This document shows positions 34,901 to 46,499 of a stretch of 64,000 bases of DNA, piece by piece. The position numbers and the translations under genes were made by a program. Every line of letters begins with the position of its first letter. Position 1 is the first letter of the stretch. Source of the DNA: Favolaschia claudopus (lineage: Eukaryota > Basidiomycota > Agaricomycetes > Agaricales > Mycenaceae); contig JAWWNJ010000055.1 of NCBI GenBank assembly GCA_037176885.1, forward strand, positions 744,001 through 808,000, read 5' to 3'. Below the pieces are notes generated by a model. It was given only the letters and a program-made list of their open reading frames with translations. It did no database searches and was not told the DNA's origin.

Positions 34901-35176
34901 TACTTGACTCTTCGTCACTCTTTCTGAGGGTTCTGTTATGGAACAGATCCATAGTACTGCAGTAGGCTTTATTAATATAATGCCTTTCTCCTGTAGTGGG
35001 TTTTACAGTCAACAGCTCGGAGCTCACTTTGACCCTCCTTAGTGTCACCGACAGAGGTACTGACTTCCTATTGATAGTCGAGTAAGACTATAGTCGTGGC
35101 AGGTAGTTGGGGTGTTTGGGGCCGCACTTGACTTAAAATAGCCAGATATAACGCGCAAAAATGGCCAGTCGTTACA
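31955..35176. mobile_element. 3.2 kb LTR-type insertion in the hAT gene
   Basis: It starts TGTAACG and ends CGTTACA, the TG...CA inverted termini of LTR elements. It separates hAT codons for HVNPRV and TAGMVKRL. The flanking 4-bp sequences are ACGC and ACCC, so one mismatch if they are a duplication. No recognisable protein lies inside, and I did not find the two ends repeated internally, so it may be a long solo LTR or a non-coding derivative. Confidence 0.5.
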
Positions 35177-36073
35177 ACCCGGGGATTGACGTGTCGAGAA
35201 AAGTGAAGATAAACTCCGGCTAGCCCAAGTATGACTTGATCCCCGCGCGTCGTATCGCCCTGATTGATATTAGTAATGAATGTAAACGGTTCGACATCCT
35301 CCGCAATTGTCTGAAGTCGCTTCCAGTACTGCGGGTCGTCTAAGAGATCGCAATACTTGTTGGCTTCTTTCGTCATTGCCGCCACTTTCTTCTTATTTTT
35401 CTCTGCCCCAACCTGCGCCGAAACAATATCTTGCTGACGGTTTATAGCTGCATTCCTAAGAGATGTTTTCAGTGCGAGTTGGCGATGCCAGGAAACAGTA
35501 TGAGTGGTCCAACGCGTGAGATTCGCGGACAAATAGGTCAAGGCAGCCTTGCCGCTCTTTTCACCCGGTTGTCGAGATGTGAGTTGCTGCTGCGTCTCGT
35601 CGAACACATCGCGCACTGCCTCGTGGCGGTTGATCCAGCCAATCGCACCAGCTGTTTCCTCCGCCGTTCCGTCGGCCTCGGGATTTTCTTTGAAATAGTC
35701 GAGGAGAATCAATTGACCCTGTGAAATATGAGAGATTAGACAACTTGGACGGAGTTCCAGATTTACGAACCTGGTGCGAACAGCACTGTATGCCAAAAAG
35801 GTAGGGGCGCTTGATGACAAGGTCTTTACGACCGCGCTGGCTTCCTCCATCATTGTCTGTGATATATGCAATGACGATGCCTCCGGTATTGCCTGTGCTC
35901 GCAAAAAGCATTACACATTGATGTTCCGTCTTTCTTTTTGCCACGGGTATGAATTAAATCAACCAAATGGGTCTGGACGTGATTAGTTCGAGATATTTGA
36001 GAGCTATATAACCGATGTACCTTCCCCTCCGCAGACGCAGTAACCCCCGTCACAGAATTCTTGTCTTTCCATC

Positions 36074-37944
36074 CATCCTGTTATATCCGTGCCGGAGAGA
36101 AGGAAGAAGGAAGAGGGAGAGAGGAGAAAGGAGGTAGGTTCCGGTTCGAGACAGAAGGGAGGAATAGACAAGATGCCGAAGTGGAATCCGGGCAAGGTTG
36201 AACCCAGAACTACGGATATCAAAACCAATACACCACAGGTAGAATAAGGGTGAGTGGGGACTGTCAGCCTACACGAGAGGAACACAAGGAGGGAAGACAA
36301 CGAGGGCGGCTAGAACCCGCAGGCTGGTAGAAACCGATTCGCAATAAGACCAAGTCGGAACTTGGCCGGGCCGGAGCAAGGCCGGACGAAGGAGGTCACG
36401 TGATCGGGCCGGACAAAGGTCCGGGCGAGTCGGAGGAGCCGGGCGAGTGGGGCAAGCTAGAACGAAGTGCGGGGAGGCTTGCCCAAAAGCCAAGGATGAG
36501 CGAGGGTCGAGGTCGAGGCTCGACAAAGTCGAGCAAGTCCAGTTGAGCAAAGGAGGCTTGGCCGAGGGTGTGGGGATGAGCCGGACGAAAGGTCGGCCAA
36601 GGCTATGAGGAGCCGGACGAGTTCGGAGAAGGATAAGAGAGGTATCCGAACACAAGACCAAGAGTTGTTGTCAAAGAGGATAAGTCCGGACGGGAGAGAG
36701 ATGTGCGGGAGGAGATCCGGACAGTGCAGAGGAACAAACGTTAATTATCAAACTAAGGAATACAAGCGGGAGACTGTACGTATTTAAAGTAAGTGCGGAG
36801 ATATATCCAAAAGAAGTCAGAAGTATGTACAAGACAATAAGAACAATAAGTAAGAAGTGCGGTACAGTTGTAAGAACAATAAAGCAAGAGATAAGTACCG
36901 GACGAGAACAATAAAGACAATAAGAAAGAAGCATAGTCATATGATGCATACCAATGATGCCGGGGGAACATAGATGACATAATGTTGAGTCCGGAGGAGG
37001 ACTGCAGAGTTCGATGCAAGGCATCTCACATCCGAGCGAAGCAAGGTGTGAGTCCGCAGGGATGTAGTATGGCCGGATAAGGGAATTGATCGGATCACCG
37101 GCCGGGCCGGGGAGCCGGGCCGGACGGATGGCCGGGCGAACCAGGCGAACAAGTCAGACATGCGGGGAACTCGAGGATGAACAGGAATGGATCTGAGGGA
37201 AGTAGAAGTGAATCCGGATGAACCTTGGGTGCGCCTCGTCCAATGTCTCGGCTGAGTAGGTGTCATCAGCATAAGAGAATAGGAGGAGTAGCGGGATGAA
37301 CGGGATAACCAAGTCGGATGACTTCCACAGGAATCCAGGTGAAGTGGGGATGAATCGGAAACATAGATTGGGATGCGAGAGGACTCCGTAGCGGGATTGG
37401 GATGAACAGAGGAGGACCAGGAGGAAGTCCGCATTGCTCCGGCCGGACGAGTGGCTGTGCAGGCCGGAGCATCGACAAGTAATGCAGGAAGGTTCACCGG
37501 CGAAGTCCAAGATCCATATAAGCCCAAGGTGAAGCGGGGTATGTGAATGGGAAGGATAGGATCGTAGGTGGGAGGACTCCATGAGGGGATTGGTATGAGC
37601 GGATGAGAACCAAGGTAAGTCTGCATTGCTCCGGCATCATGAGTGATGGATTAGGCCGGAGCATTGACAAGGGATGCGGAAGGGTCCAACGGATAAGTCA
37701 AGCATCGGTATGAATCCGAGTGAGGGAAGGTGGATAGGAAACATAGGATCAGTTGGGTGAGGACTCCGTAAGGAGATCAGCATAGGGAACTGGGATACAG
37801 CTCATCTTGCTCCGGCAGCATTGATGGCTGGCAAGCCGGAGCAAGGATGAGGGTGCTGACGGGTCCTGGGAAGAAGTCGAAGATCCGGATGAATCCAAAT
37901 GAGGGGTAGACTGGCAGGGTGTTGTGCACGGGCATAACACATCC
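36074..37944. mobile_element. Solo LTR (36079-37939) with CATCC target duplication
   Basis: The insertion begins TGTTAT and ends ATAACA. CATCC lies immediately on both sides (36074-36078 and 37940-37944), a perfect 5-bp duplication. Removing it restores the hAT exon GGATGGAAAGAC. It is 1,861 bp with no pol remains, so it is a solo LTR formed by recombination. The left half is rich in CCGGACGA words and the right half holds ~190-bp tandem repeats. Confidence 0.85.
37190..37910. repeat. ~190-bp tandem repeats each with a TGCTCCGGC...GCCGGAGCA hairpin
   Basis: GAGGACTCC starts at 37379, 37572 and 37759 (spacing 193 and 187 bp), and a weaker first unit precedes them. The three clear units contain TTGCTCCGGC followed 20-30 bp later by GCCGGAGCA, then conserved GGATGAATCC-like and GGAAACATAGGAT-like boxes. 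Confidence 0.75.
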
Positions 37945-38503
37945 GATCTAGTTTGGATGAGCAGAAGTTGATTTAATGATTGCGGGTACGCACACCATTG
38001 TCACATACTTCCCGGCTAATTCCACCTTCACAGAAGCATCAACTTGGGTCGCAGACTCGTCCAATAGACGTCCCGAGAGTACCGCGTCTGATGGCATGAC
38101 TTCCGTTGCACGAGAGCGGAACATGAGAAAAAGTTTGATGACCTCGGGATCCGTCGTCCAGAGAAAGGGCAGGTTAGCGGATACTGTAGCCCGGAGAAAC
38201 TGAGTCTGAACCATCTCGGCCTGCGCGTCATTGAAAGGGGTCATTGAAAGGGATGTCGAGGCCCTTGAAAACCTTGAGCTCGGGTTGCTTCATTTTCTTT
38301 TCGACGGCAAGGAAGGATGCATGCTTCTTGGAGGGCTTAGCAGATGACTCAGCAGACTCATCTCGAGGCCTCTTGTTTGATCCTTGTACTGCTTTGGCTT
38401 CCTTTTTAGCATCAGCCGAGGCGTGAGGACAGGAAATTAAATGAGCCGTCATGGGACCCTTTACGCGGAGAACAGATTTGACAAGGGGGATAGCTTTGGC
38501 CAG

Positions 38504-38506
38504 TCA
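38504..38506 (-). other. In-frame TGA in the hAT BED-finger region
   Basis: The frame reads TYTSIRN, then TGA, then LAKAIPLVKS and on to the finger's TAHLISCPH in the same frame. A Trp codon (TGG) one base away is the likely ancestor. Confidence 0.6.
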
Positions 38507-38784
38507 ATTTCGGATCGAGGTATAAGTGCCAGCCTTCTCACACGCGTCAATCCAGTCGGTGCTTGCCATCTGCGGCGCCTGTCTCGCGGAATCCATATCG
38601 ACGTCAATGATATCCGTTGGGCAGTGTTGCTCGAGGCATCCAAGGCAGTAGGCCCTCTTATGGGCAGTATTTTGAATCCCGCCTTCATGGAAATAGTTCC
38701 AGATGTCCAGCTTCTTGGGTGGCATTGCAAGAGACGACGTCGAAGGAGCGAAAATTTAGCCAAAGTGTGCCGTAAATCCATCAG

Positions 38785-38865
38785 CCATCAATTAAGCCTT
38801 AATTAAGGGTTAGATTGCGGCTTGGCCCAAGTTAAGCCCTAACATTAACTTGTTATTAAGGCTCT
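38785..38865. repeat. Right (5') terminal and subterminal repeats of the hAT element
   Basis: AATTAAGCCTTAATTAAGG, GTTAAGCCCTAACATTAAC and TTATTAAGGCTCTC are clustered just upstream of the transposase start and resemble the words at 30622-30706. Confidence 0.5.
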
Positions 38866-40127
38866 CAGCTACTTTGCACTAAAGTATTTGCAGATGCCTG
38901 TATGTATAACAGGGGGCTTCAATTAACTGTTTTCATCATCGAAACTGCGTGAAAAACTGTTGAACGTGGTGTTTGGCGTGTTTTGGTACAGACGGTGTCG
39001 CTTTCCTTATTTGTACATTGTCACGTATTTAGGCATTTTGTGACAATGTGACTGGGCTTTTCGCCTCCCATCTGGTGCTCTATTTGCCTTTTCGGCTTCC
39101 ATCTGGTGTACACCCTCCAACAAAAACTTCGGTCAGGTTGCGCTGTACATTTCTTTTGTCCCGAATATTTAATATAACTTGTATGTTACCTTGTCTCAGA
39201 GGATATCAATTCCAACTCATCTTGTCCTGACGAAACTTCGAGAGCCGGACTTGCAGTCCATTATAAGCGCCCAATTAGCGCTGTGTGAGCACCATGACAC
39301 CGACTCGGTCCGAGCTCCTGCTGTTGACGAGCTCGACGTGTTGCACAACATCCAACGTGTTTTCTACGCGTCTGACACTCTTGTATCTAATTTAGAGGCT
39401 GCATGGTCAACATGGCTTGAAATCAGCGTAACACACACGCTCCTTACTGTGATATGTGTTTTCGGTGACAAACTCCAAGAATACAGCGAAATACACTGTA
39501 GTAAGCGAGTAATAATGTTTCGACAATGTTCAGCTTCTTAAACTTCTATGCCATGACAACATGAAGTTGGCAATATTCTCGAATACTTGTTAATATGACT
39601 GATATGAACACTCTTAAGTGCTTTCTGGGTTGAGTTACTGCATTAGACACTGACATTTCTCTTTCTCGTGATCAAGCGGCTGATGTCGGACACCAGCATT
39701 GTCAAGTCTATCTCCCACAAAAACTCGTTGAAGTACGCATCGTACATAGTTTCTCAATACAGAAGTAAGTTGTTGCCCGCCCGAAATGCTGTGTAAACGG
39801 CGGCCCAGCAACTAATGAAGTCGGTATGGGCGACGGTCTGAAGGTATGGTTTTTTTCCGATTTTGGCTTTCGCCGGTTACTCAAATATTTTGAAGCCGGA
39901 TAGGTTTCTTTCGGGCTCTGGGGCTGTGACGACGGAGTATCCCAATGTAGATAAACTCTGATGGCCCTCGCGTGCAACTTGGATTCAGGAGCCTGATATG
40001 GTCTGATACCTCTCGCTGACTCTATGTCACGTGGTCTGCTTGCAGCCAAACACATCCACTCAAAGATCCCTCACATATACCAGCGTACCACCTCGCACTT
40101 CTGAAAAACAACCCACTTTCTACCTTC
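38866..40127. other. Interval without a supported gene
   Basis: One open + frame (39179-39541, 120 codons, starting MYVTLSQRIS) has no recognisable domain and no joined exons. The remainder is AT-rich with nothing identifiable. Confidence 0.35.
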
Positions 40128-40676
40128 ATGTCAGCTCCAACTACATCTTTCTTCAACAACGATGGCAGCAAGAAGGCCGAGTTATCGGAGGTGATCTACC
40201 ATCTCCAAGCCATTGCTCGCCACACTAGCATGGCCCAAGGTGCGTTTCTCCCTCCCGATACCTCGTCTATGTCGAATCTCAGCCAACCTCTCCACCCTGC
40301 TCAGCGGCGAAGATATGTGTCGTCATCCCTCTCCTCCTCCTTCCTCGCTGATTTTTGATCCTCATAGTCATCACCCAGCCCGTCTTTGTGGAAGGCGAGG
40401 CTGACACTCCGCAAACCGTCGCTGCTCGCTACGAAAACCAAATGAAGGGGTCGACTTACTGGGTTGTTTTGGTTGGGCGCAACCCTGGCATATACCCTCC
40501 TTGTATGTGTTTCGCCACCTGTCCCGTCGATGTACTCACTCTTCGCAGCAAGGATGCCAATCTTGGGGGTGCGGAACAATTGCTGGGTCAAGAAACCAGG
40601 CTTCGACGCTGCCCTCGCGCATTACCGCGACAACTACCCGCACAACGTCAAGAAGCTGGCGGAGGAGGAGATGTGA
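40128..40676 (+). CDS. Small protein resembling the RNase H1 N-terminal / viroplasmin-like domain, three exons, 124 aa
   Basis: Exons 40128-40239, 40368-40502 and 40549-40676 join in phase to give 124 aa starting MSAPTTSFFNNDGSKKAEL and ending KKLAEEEM. The core YWVVLVGRNPGIY followed by NNCWVKKPGFDAALAHYRD fits the RNase H1 hybrid-binding (caulimovirus VI-like) fold pattern: an aromatic strand, a GR-x-PGIY turn, then a basic/aromatic strand and a helix. The Trp normally following PGIY is replaced (PPSR). There is no RNase H catalytic domain. It may be a stand-alone nucleic-acid binding protein or a remnant; the intact splicing argues for a real gene. Confidence 0.6.
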
Positions 40677-41289
40677 CTGCTGCAGTAGATAGAATTGTTG
40701 TGTCACATGTTGTGTCACATGTCGTTACACTCGCCTTGCTTATAAAATGAAGTCTTGTTGCCGTCTTTTTCTTTTTGTGCCCCAGCTCGTCTCTGTTGTG
40801 AAAATTTAAAAAACGACATCGACTTTGATTCCACAAGTAAAATATGTCCCATGGGCCGGTGGCGTTCCCATAGAATGGATCATCACAATGGGCTTGGCCC
40901 ATGCATGATTGCAGTTTGATTGATTGATGTTTCTTCGGACTGTTGGGCCCTTTCTGTTTCATACATCTTGAAAACCACGTAGAGCGCAATTTACATGAAC
41001 ATTGCTCTGGGATATTGATTTCTTTTTTTTTCTGTTGGATCGAGGTTTTAATGGGGGCATTTCATCTGGCCCATCAAACTCAGGGGTTTTCCAACGTGGA
41101 AGCCGCCCCCGCCGAGCATGTGCATCGGCCTGGCGACCTCAAGGGGGAGGACCGGGGGACGGGGTGGCGATCGCGTCCAGCCGCCAGTCGCGGCTCGAGG
41201 TCCCGCGTGGAAAGAGGAGGCGGAGAGGAAGGAGGGAGAGGGCTGGTCGCGGCGAGGGCGGCAAAGGATGGTGTCGGTGGTTGTGCAAT

Positions 41290-42074
41290 GATGCTGGTCT
41301 AGAAAAATGTTTTAGTAGATGTAGAAGAAACATAACTTGAGCTCGCAACTTATACAGCGAAGACAGCACCTGTGAGGCAATGGTCTCCTTCTCCCGCAGC
41401 TGGCTTTCCACCACCAACACCTCACGATCTCCCGAGTCGGTGTGTTCTCCCAACTGCGCGCCTTCTCCCGACTCGGCGCCCCGGATTTCATTCAGCTTCT
41501 GTTGCCACAGGGTCGGGAGCTGACCTCTGTAAGATTACCTGACGATTTCGCTAATCGAATTGAGGATTAATTTGAGCACGCACCTAACAGTCAGTGAAGG
41601 TCCAATGAGCAGAGTCAGTGCTGTAATAGAGGCTTCGAAGCTGTTCTTCTCACCTTCATCCATCCCTTCGTCAGCACCGTTGGTGTAGCCGCTTTCCTTG
41701 ACCTTCGGAGGGTCCCACTTCTGCCTCGCCAATTTTCAACCTTGCCTATGCTAACTCTCAGCCGCCAGCGGCACTGGAACGACAAGGAAGGGAGGGTACG
41801 TACCAGATTATCTGCATCCTCAGGTGTTTGGGTCTAAAACCAAACAAGTTATGACCAGCGACGTGAAAATGAGTAAGCGGACGTACTGTGCGTAATATTT
41901 CCGCCCACGGGCGCGCCTATCCTCCACCTTCACCTCCTCACTAGTCAATTCTCTAGCGGCATAAGTGAGCAACGTTGAAGCGATAAAATAAAGTGATAGC
42001 TCATTACCTCGGGATATAATCATCTGCATGTTCAAAATATTTCTTCCGTCCTTTGCGTTTCCGGCCCTGCATGG
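41290..42074 (-). CDS. Weakly supported multi-exon gene
   Basis: The readable pieces on the minus strand are MQGRKRKGRKKYFEHADDY at the start (about 42072), ELTSEEVKVEDRRARGRKYY after a 55-bp intron, TQTPEDADNL, KWDPPKVKESGYTNGADEG, and RGQLPTLWQQKLNEIRGAE with a charged tail. Short introns with proper ends separate them, but one junction cannot be kept in frame. It is basic at the N-terminus and acidic later. It resembles small genes that accompany fungal KDZ transposons only in general character. Confidence 0.35.
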
Positions 42075-42079
42075 TGGTA

Positions 42080-43170
42080 GTGGAGGGAAAGAACCAGGTT
42101 TAATTTACGGTGTTTGGCGCCAATTGTTGCCAAGTTGATATGCTACCATTGGAAAAGCTTGATCCTTCAACGCGACTTGTCGAGTTTTAGTGTGTTTTAG
42201 TGTAATTAGTTTATGATACATGCCTGATATGCAAATTCTGGGTCAAAAAACGTGTCGCGAAGTTCGCAGACGCGTCAACAAGCCGTGTCTACCTCATTTG
42301 AATTGGATCGACAATGGGGGTCTGTAACATTATGATTGACTGGAAGAGACCACTTGGAATATACCAACTTTGCACCCAAAATTCCACGCAAGGCCGTTGG
42401 GCGAGTAGTAACTTTGAGTTTCCCGATTAGGCGGTTTCAATCACAATGATCGGAGGTGAGGCGACGGAGAACCCTCTAAGGAAGAGTGGGGTAAAATACT
42501 CGGTGCTATTAGGGGGCAATTTCTGGAATGGTGACCAAAACGCACCAAAGACGCCGCGATGACATGAACTCTTCAACATTCTCATCGGTTCGGTCCCTGC
42601 AGTTCCAGAAAACTGAGCAATTTGAGCATGTCTTCACAGCTAATGACGGTCCAGATCAAGATTTTGAGTGGGAATCTATGAAGAAAGTTTGAATCCAGTG
42701 TGTCTATATAATACTTGTAGAGCTTAGGGGCGTATCGGGAGAGACCAGCTGTGACAAACATATGTCAATTTAGAATTCCCAACGAAGGCGCGAGTGGAAT
42801 GTACAGGACTGAAAACCAGCCACCCGCTGAGGCGCCGCGTCGTTAAGTAGGGCCTGCACAAGCTGCCCACGTTTCTTGCTATCACAGAGATTTCCTGGCC
42901 GCTATATCGAGAAATGAGAAGGTGGGGGCAGAGATACCAGGTAAAGGCAGACCTGTTGGCCGCCGCCAAACAACATGCCGCTCACTAGAATTGCAAACCC
43001 CCGACAATGCGAAAGACGGAATGCATGTGATTTCTCCCCAGCCTTCGGTTGAATAGTTTGACGATCCGGCGCATAAGCTCGTCCCATTCCTCCTCCTCCT
43101 CCAGCCAAGCAAGATGACAATGATGCATCCGTCTCGGTCAAGTATGAACTTGGGATTCCTAAACGTACAT
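42080..43170. other. Interval without a supported gene
   Basis: Short frames only; nothing recognisable on either strand. Confidence 0.35.
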
Positions 43171-43175
43171 CAACT

Positions 43176-43538
43176 TGTTGAACAGGCAAGCACAGAGGTC
43201 TGAAGTCAACAGTGAGAACTCTAGTAGATTGCGCAGTAGATACTTGCCTGAAGTCAACAGTGAGAACTGAGGACTCAAGGCACTAGCTAGGCTGTAGAGG
43301 AACAAAGGGAATGCTACATATGGTAGATAAAGGGGAAGACCTAATTGGGCATAAAGGAACTACCTAATTGGGAACAAGGGGATTACCATAAAGAGAACAA
43401 AGGACATAGGATCAGTAGGATCAGATATCAATGATGGGGGATCATAAAGGATCAGAGGGTGCATAGGATCAGTAGGATCAGATATTGATGATAGGATCAA
43501 GTCGCTCTGAGGTAACGCGCCATGGAGACATACCAACG
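43176..43538 (-). mobile_element. Solo or orphan copia-type LTR, inverted
   Basis: It begins TGTTGAACAGGCAAGC, the exact reverse complement of the 3' end of the LTR at 46500-46880. It then follows that LTR in reverse (GTCAACAGTGAGAACT repeats, AAGGCACTAGCTAG, GACCTAATTGGG, GGATCAGTAGGATCAGAT). The far end (ACATACCAACG) is diverged from CACATTCCAACA. No coding part is attached. Confidence 0.75.
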
Positions 43539-43539
43539 A

Positions 43540-46499
43540 TTCAATCTGACATGGGTGCATTGGAAAGCGGCGATGTTGACCCTAGTCGTTCTTCATCCAT
43601 GTCAGACGGCGGGAGGTCTTTTCCGCTGGGTTAAAGTATAGTTCTCGCACCACAAAATCCTTGCTCGATATGAAGGGTGGCGCCGATCTTGTCATGGCGC
43701 TTGATGGGGAGCCGGGGTCCCGCGGGAAATGGGCCATGGAGTTGTTTTCGAAAGTCAACGAATTGGAAGCGGATTGCAGATCCGCGTTGAAGGACCTGTA
43801 TGTTTGAGATGTTGCACCCCCGGACACCGCAGTTGAGCCGCTTGTTTCTCTGTCATTCTATATATGTAACCGCAATACAATCTTTCTTCGTCCACAATCT
43901 CATTGCGCGGACCCCTCAGCGACCTTCCACCATGCAAACACACACGAACGGCCTCAATCATCGCCACTCCCATTTGTTTCTTCAACTCTGTGTCCACAAG
44001 CTTTCTTCCAATCCGACATCGCAGTGTGCCGAATGACGATGTGGCTGAGCTTCGTGCTCGTAGACGCGCTGCTGCTCAAGCGTGCCGCCTCTCGTCCCCG
44101 CGTCGAGACCCAGGAACCGTACGACAGGAGCTTTGATGATCTTATGGAGGCACTCTAAACACCTACTTTTCAATTAGGCGCAAATGCCGATACGTTCTGG
44201 GATTTCTAGTCCAGCCTTTACCAGCGCCGCTCATGACAATACGGAAACTGCGGGCGAGGTGACGGGTGACGATGGGGAAGGAGACGGGCATGCGAAGTAC
44301 ATGTGTGTGCGTTGGCGTTACAAAGCAAAACTGAAGCGGGAGGCACAGGTGGCATCCGACTGTCTATGGCAGGCAATGATCGACGATGTACACGACATGC
44401 GGCTCCCCACGCGCGCGACAAGTACGCAGCTCATCTTACATCAGTTTTCTCTCTACTAATCTTCTCATTCAAAGCTTCGGCGGCGCGCCAGAGTCGATAT
44501 CTTTAGCTTGAACTTCCGATGGATGCTGCAAACTCCCATGTTGGATATGTTGGTGCGACAAAGGTGAATGGGGGGTAGAATACAAAATGATATTTCTCTG
44601 CGCAATTTGTTTGGGTCCATGTGAATCTACTATATTTGTGTGAAATGCCAAGTCGATCCCGTAGCGATATTGTATACCACGCTACTGAACGCCGGCACAA
44701 ATGCCTCCCGAGCTGAGAGGTCCACTTGTTAGGACTTGGGCGACGGACTTACCAAGATATGCAGCTCACACAAAACAGCCCCCACGACGTACTGTGGAAT
44801 CGCCTGGTCACTTCCTACACCGCCTCCAACGGCCACACCCGTGAAGGAGAAGGAAGCGTTCCCGTATTCGACTGCAGCGTGTGCAAGAGAGAGATATATC
44901 CTCGGGGACTTTGTGGATGCAGGGATGTGCGGGAGCAACACCAGAGGTGGAAGGCTGCCGACGATGTAGCATTTTGTGAAGATCGCAAGGGGTGGTTTGA
45001 GCGAAATGTGCTACCTCGCCGCGTCCAGCCCGACTTCAATGACATTTGGGCGGACTTGGAGAAACAATTGCGCGAGTCCACGATGGTGAGAGAAGAAGAG
45101 GAGGAGAGGAGACACGTGTCGGCATGCGCTGGTGGAGGCGGCCGCAATTGCGCGGTAACGTGGGAACGGGCGATAGGCGAGCGACGAAGACCCTGAGAGC
45201 TCGCTGAGACATTAAAGTGATGGATACGACGGGGACGCATGCATCGTTCCAGTTCCTGGGGAGACAGCGGCAGAATAGCTGTAGTTTATGGAGTTAGCAA
45301 ATTTGACCTTTTCATATATGAAAGGCGCACTTTTGCTTTTTCCCCCACCCACCGGCTCAAAATGCCCCTCAGCCTCTCCAGCAGACAATACAGTATGAGA
45401 ATTGAGGAAACGATGCAGGTGGGGACTGGAGCTTGTAAGAACGCGGACGGCGCAAGCTTGAACGTTAAGCTTGGTTAGTACCCACCTCCACCTATTCAAA
45501 GTGCGATCTGACAGACCAATATAGAAGCCATGAGCGACGCCAAAGCTCTTGAACATCTTCGGACGTTGGTCGACGTGTTGGCCATGAAAGAGAATATTCC
45601 ACCAAGCATGTGGGGACATCTGGACGAGCAGCTCGCTACGCGTGGCCAACGGTTGCTGAAGGGAGCACGACACAAGGTGGCAACAAAGCAAGTCAAGTTG
45701 GAGAAGCTTTCACGCGAGATCAACCGCCTGCCGAAGACCTCCAAATAGGCACTGAATACGAGAGCCGTTGCTCTTCTTACTATGCCATTGCCCAAGGCGC
45801 TATCAACCACTTTGAGATTCTCATTCATTCCTTGATTTCGCTTGTTTGTTAAAATGACCTAGGGCTTCATTATCACACGACAGATAGTCTGCTTCATACG
45901 ATTGTGTCTTTTCTTCGCTCTGCTATTGACATCGAGCACTGTCTGCGTGACGTCGAGCACTGTCTGCGCCGACGCACACATCTGGGGCGCAACCAAGATA
46001 CCAATTGCATGTTGTTCTGTGGCGCAAAAAGAAATTGAGGCTGCAACAAATTCGACTTTGTTTCACAGTAGCAGAAACTTTCTCCAGCCCTGGATTAAAG
46101 TTGCCAGAATACAAGAAATCCCCACAATGCCTTCCTTTGCAAGGGCATATAAGTATTTCTCCTCTTTCTGTGCCCATCAAACTCTTGCTTCACAATGTCC
46201 TCTTCCTCGTTTTGGAAACCCGATTCAGAAAGCTCCTCTGCAATGGTCTGTTCGACACATGCATTTACTTGTCTACGTTACTGGGGCTGGCCTGGTCATC
46301 ATCACATGGTATTAGTTTGTTTCTTCTGTGCTATAAAATACTGTAGGCTTCAGGCCTCAAAAGTTCGGTGTTGCTGTCCGGGCATTACAAAGGGTAAATG
46401 TACAAGGGCAAAAAGGGGGAATAAGAGAAGGTTGCGTGAAGAGAAGTCAGCAGTGGGTGAAGTTTAAATTGTGAACAGAAGGCATGGGTAAGACCTTTG
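43540..46499. other. Interval with short unassigned frames
   Basis: Two + frames are the only ones with protein-like character. One is 44726-45196 (156 codons, with CSVC and CGC cysteine pairs around residues 50-68 and a Glu-rich C-terminus). The other is 45530-45748 (72 codons, MSDAKALEHLRTLVDVLAM, helix-rich). Neither can be extended by convincing exons or assigned to a family, so I leave them as candidates only. Confidence 0.3.

Larger units (their letters stand above)
30752..38725 (-). pseudogene. hAT transposase, broken by two insertions, a stop and a frameshift
   Basis: It starts MPPKKLDIWNYF (38725). It has BED-type zinc finger features (CLGC, then TAHLISCPH after an in-frame TGA). 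The catalytic region reads IGWKDKNSVTGVTAS, AYITDNDGGSQRG and GQLILLDYFKENPEAD. Further on are NINQGDTTRGDQVILGLAG, TAGMVKRLEKRWADFDQP, a C-terminal dimerisation block (NSDGTERVFSDLKIKR) and an acidic tail ending NGEDT at 30752. Interruptions: an insertion at 36079-37939, an insertion at 31955-35176, TGA at 38504-38506 where Trp is likely, and a 13-bp tandem duplication at 38228-38253 that shifts frame. Without the insertions the coding part would span about 3 kb over several exons. The element is non-functional. Confidence 0.8.

Noticed and set aside
36937..37626. 229-codon minus frame rich in Ser and Pro
   Set aside because: It lies inside the solo LTR and is produced by translating the tandem repeats.
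37379..37910. CRISPR-like array
   Set aside because: Repeat units are ~190 bp with diverged sequence and no short spacer pattern; the context is a eukaryotic LTR.
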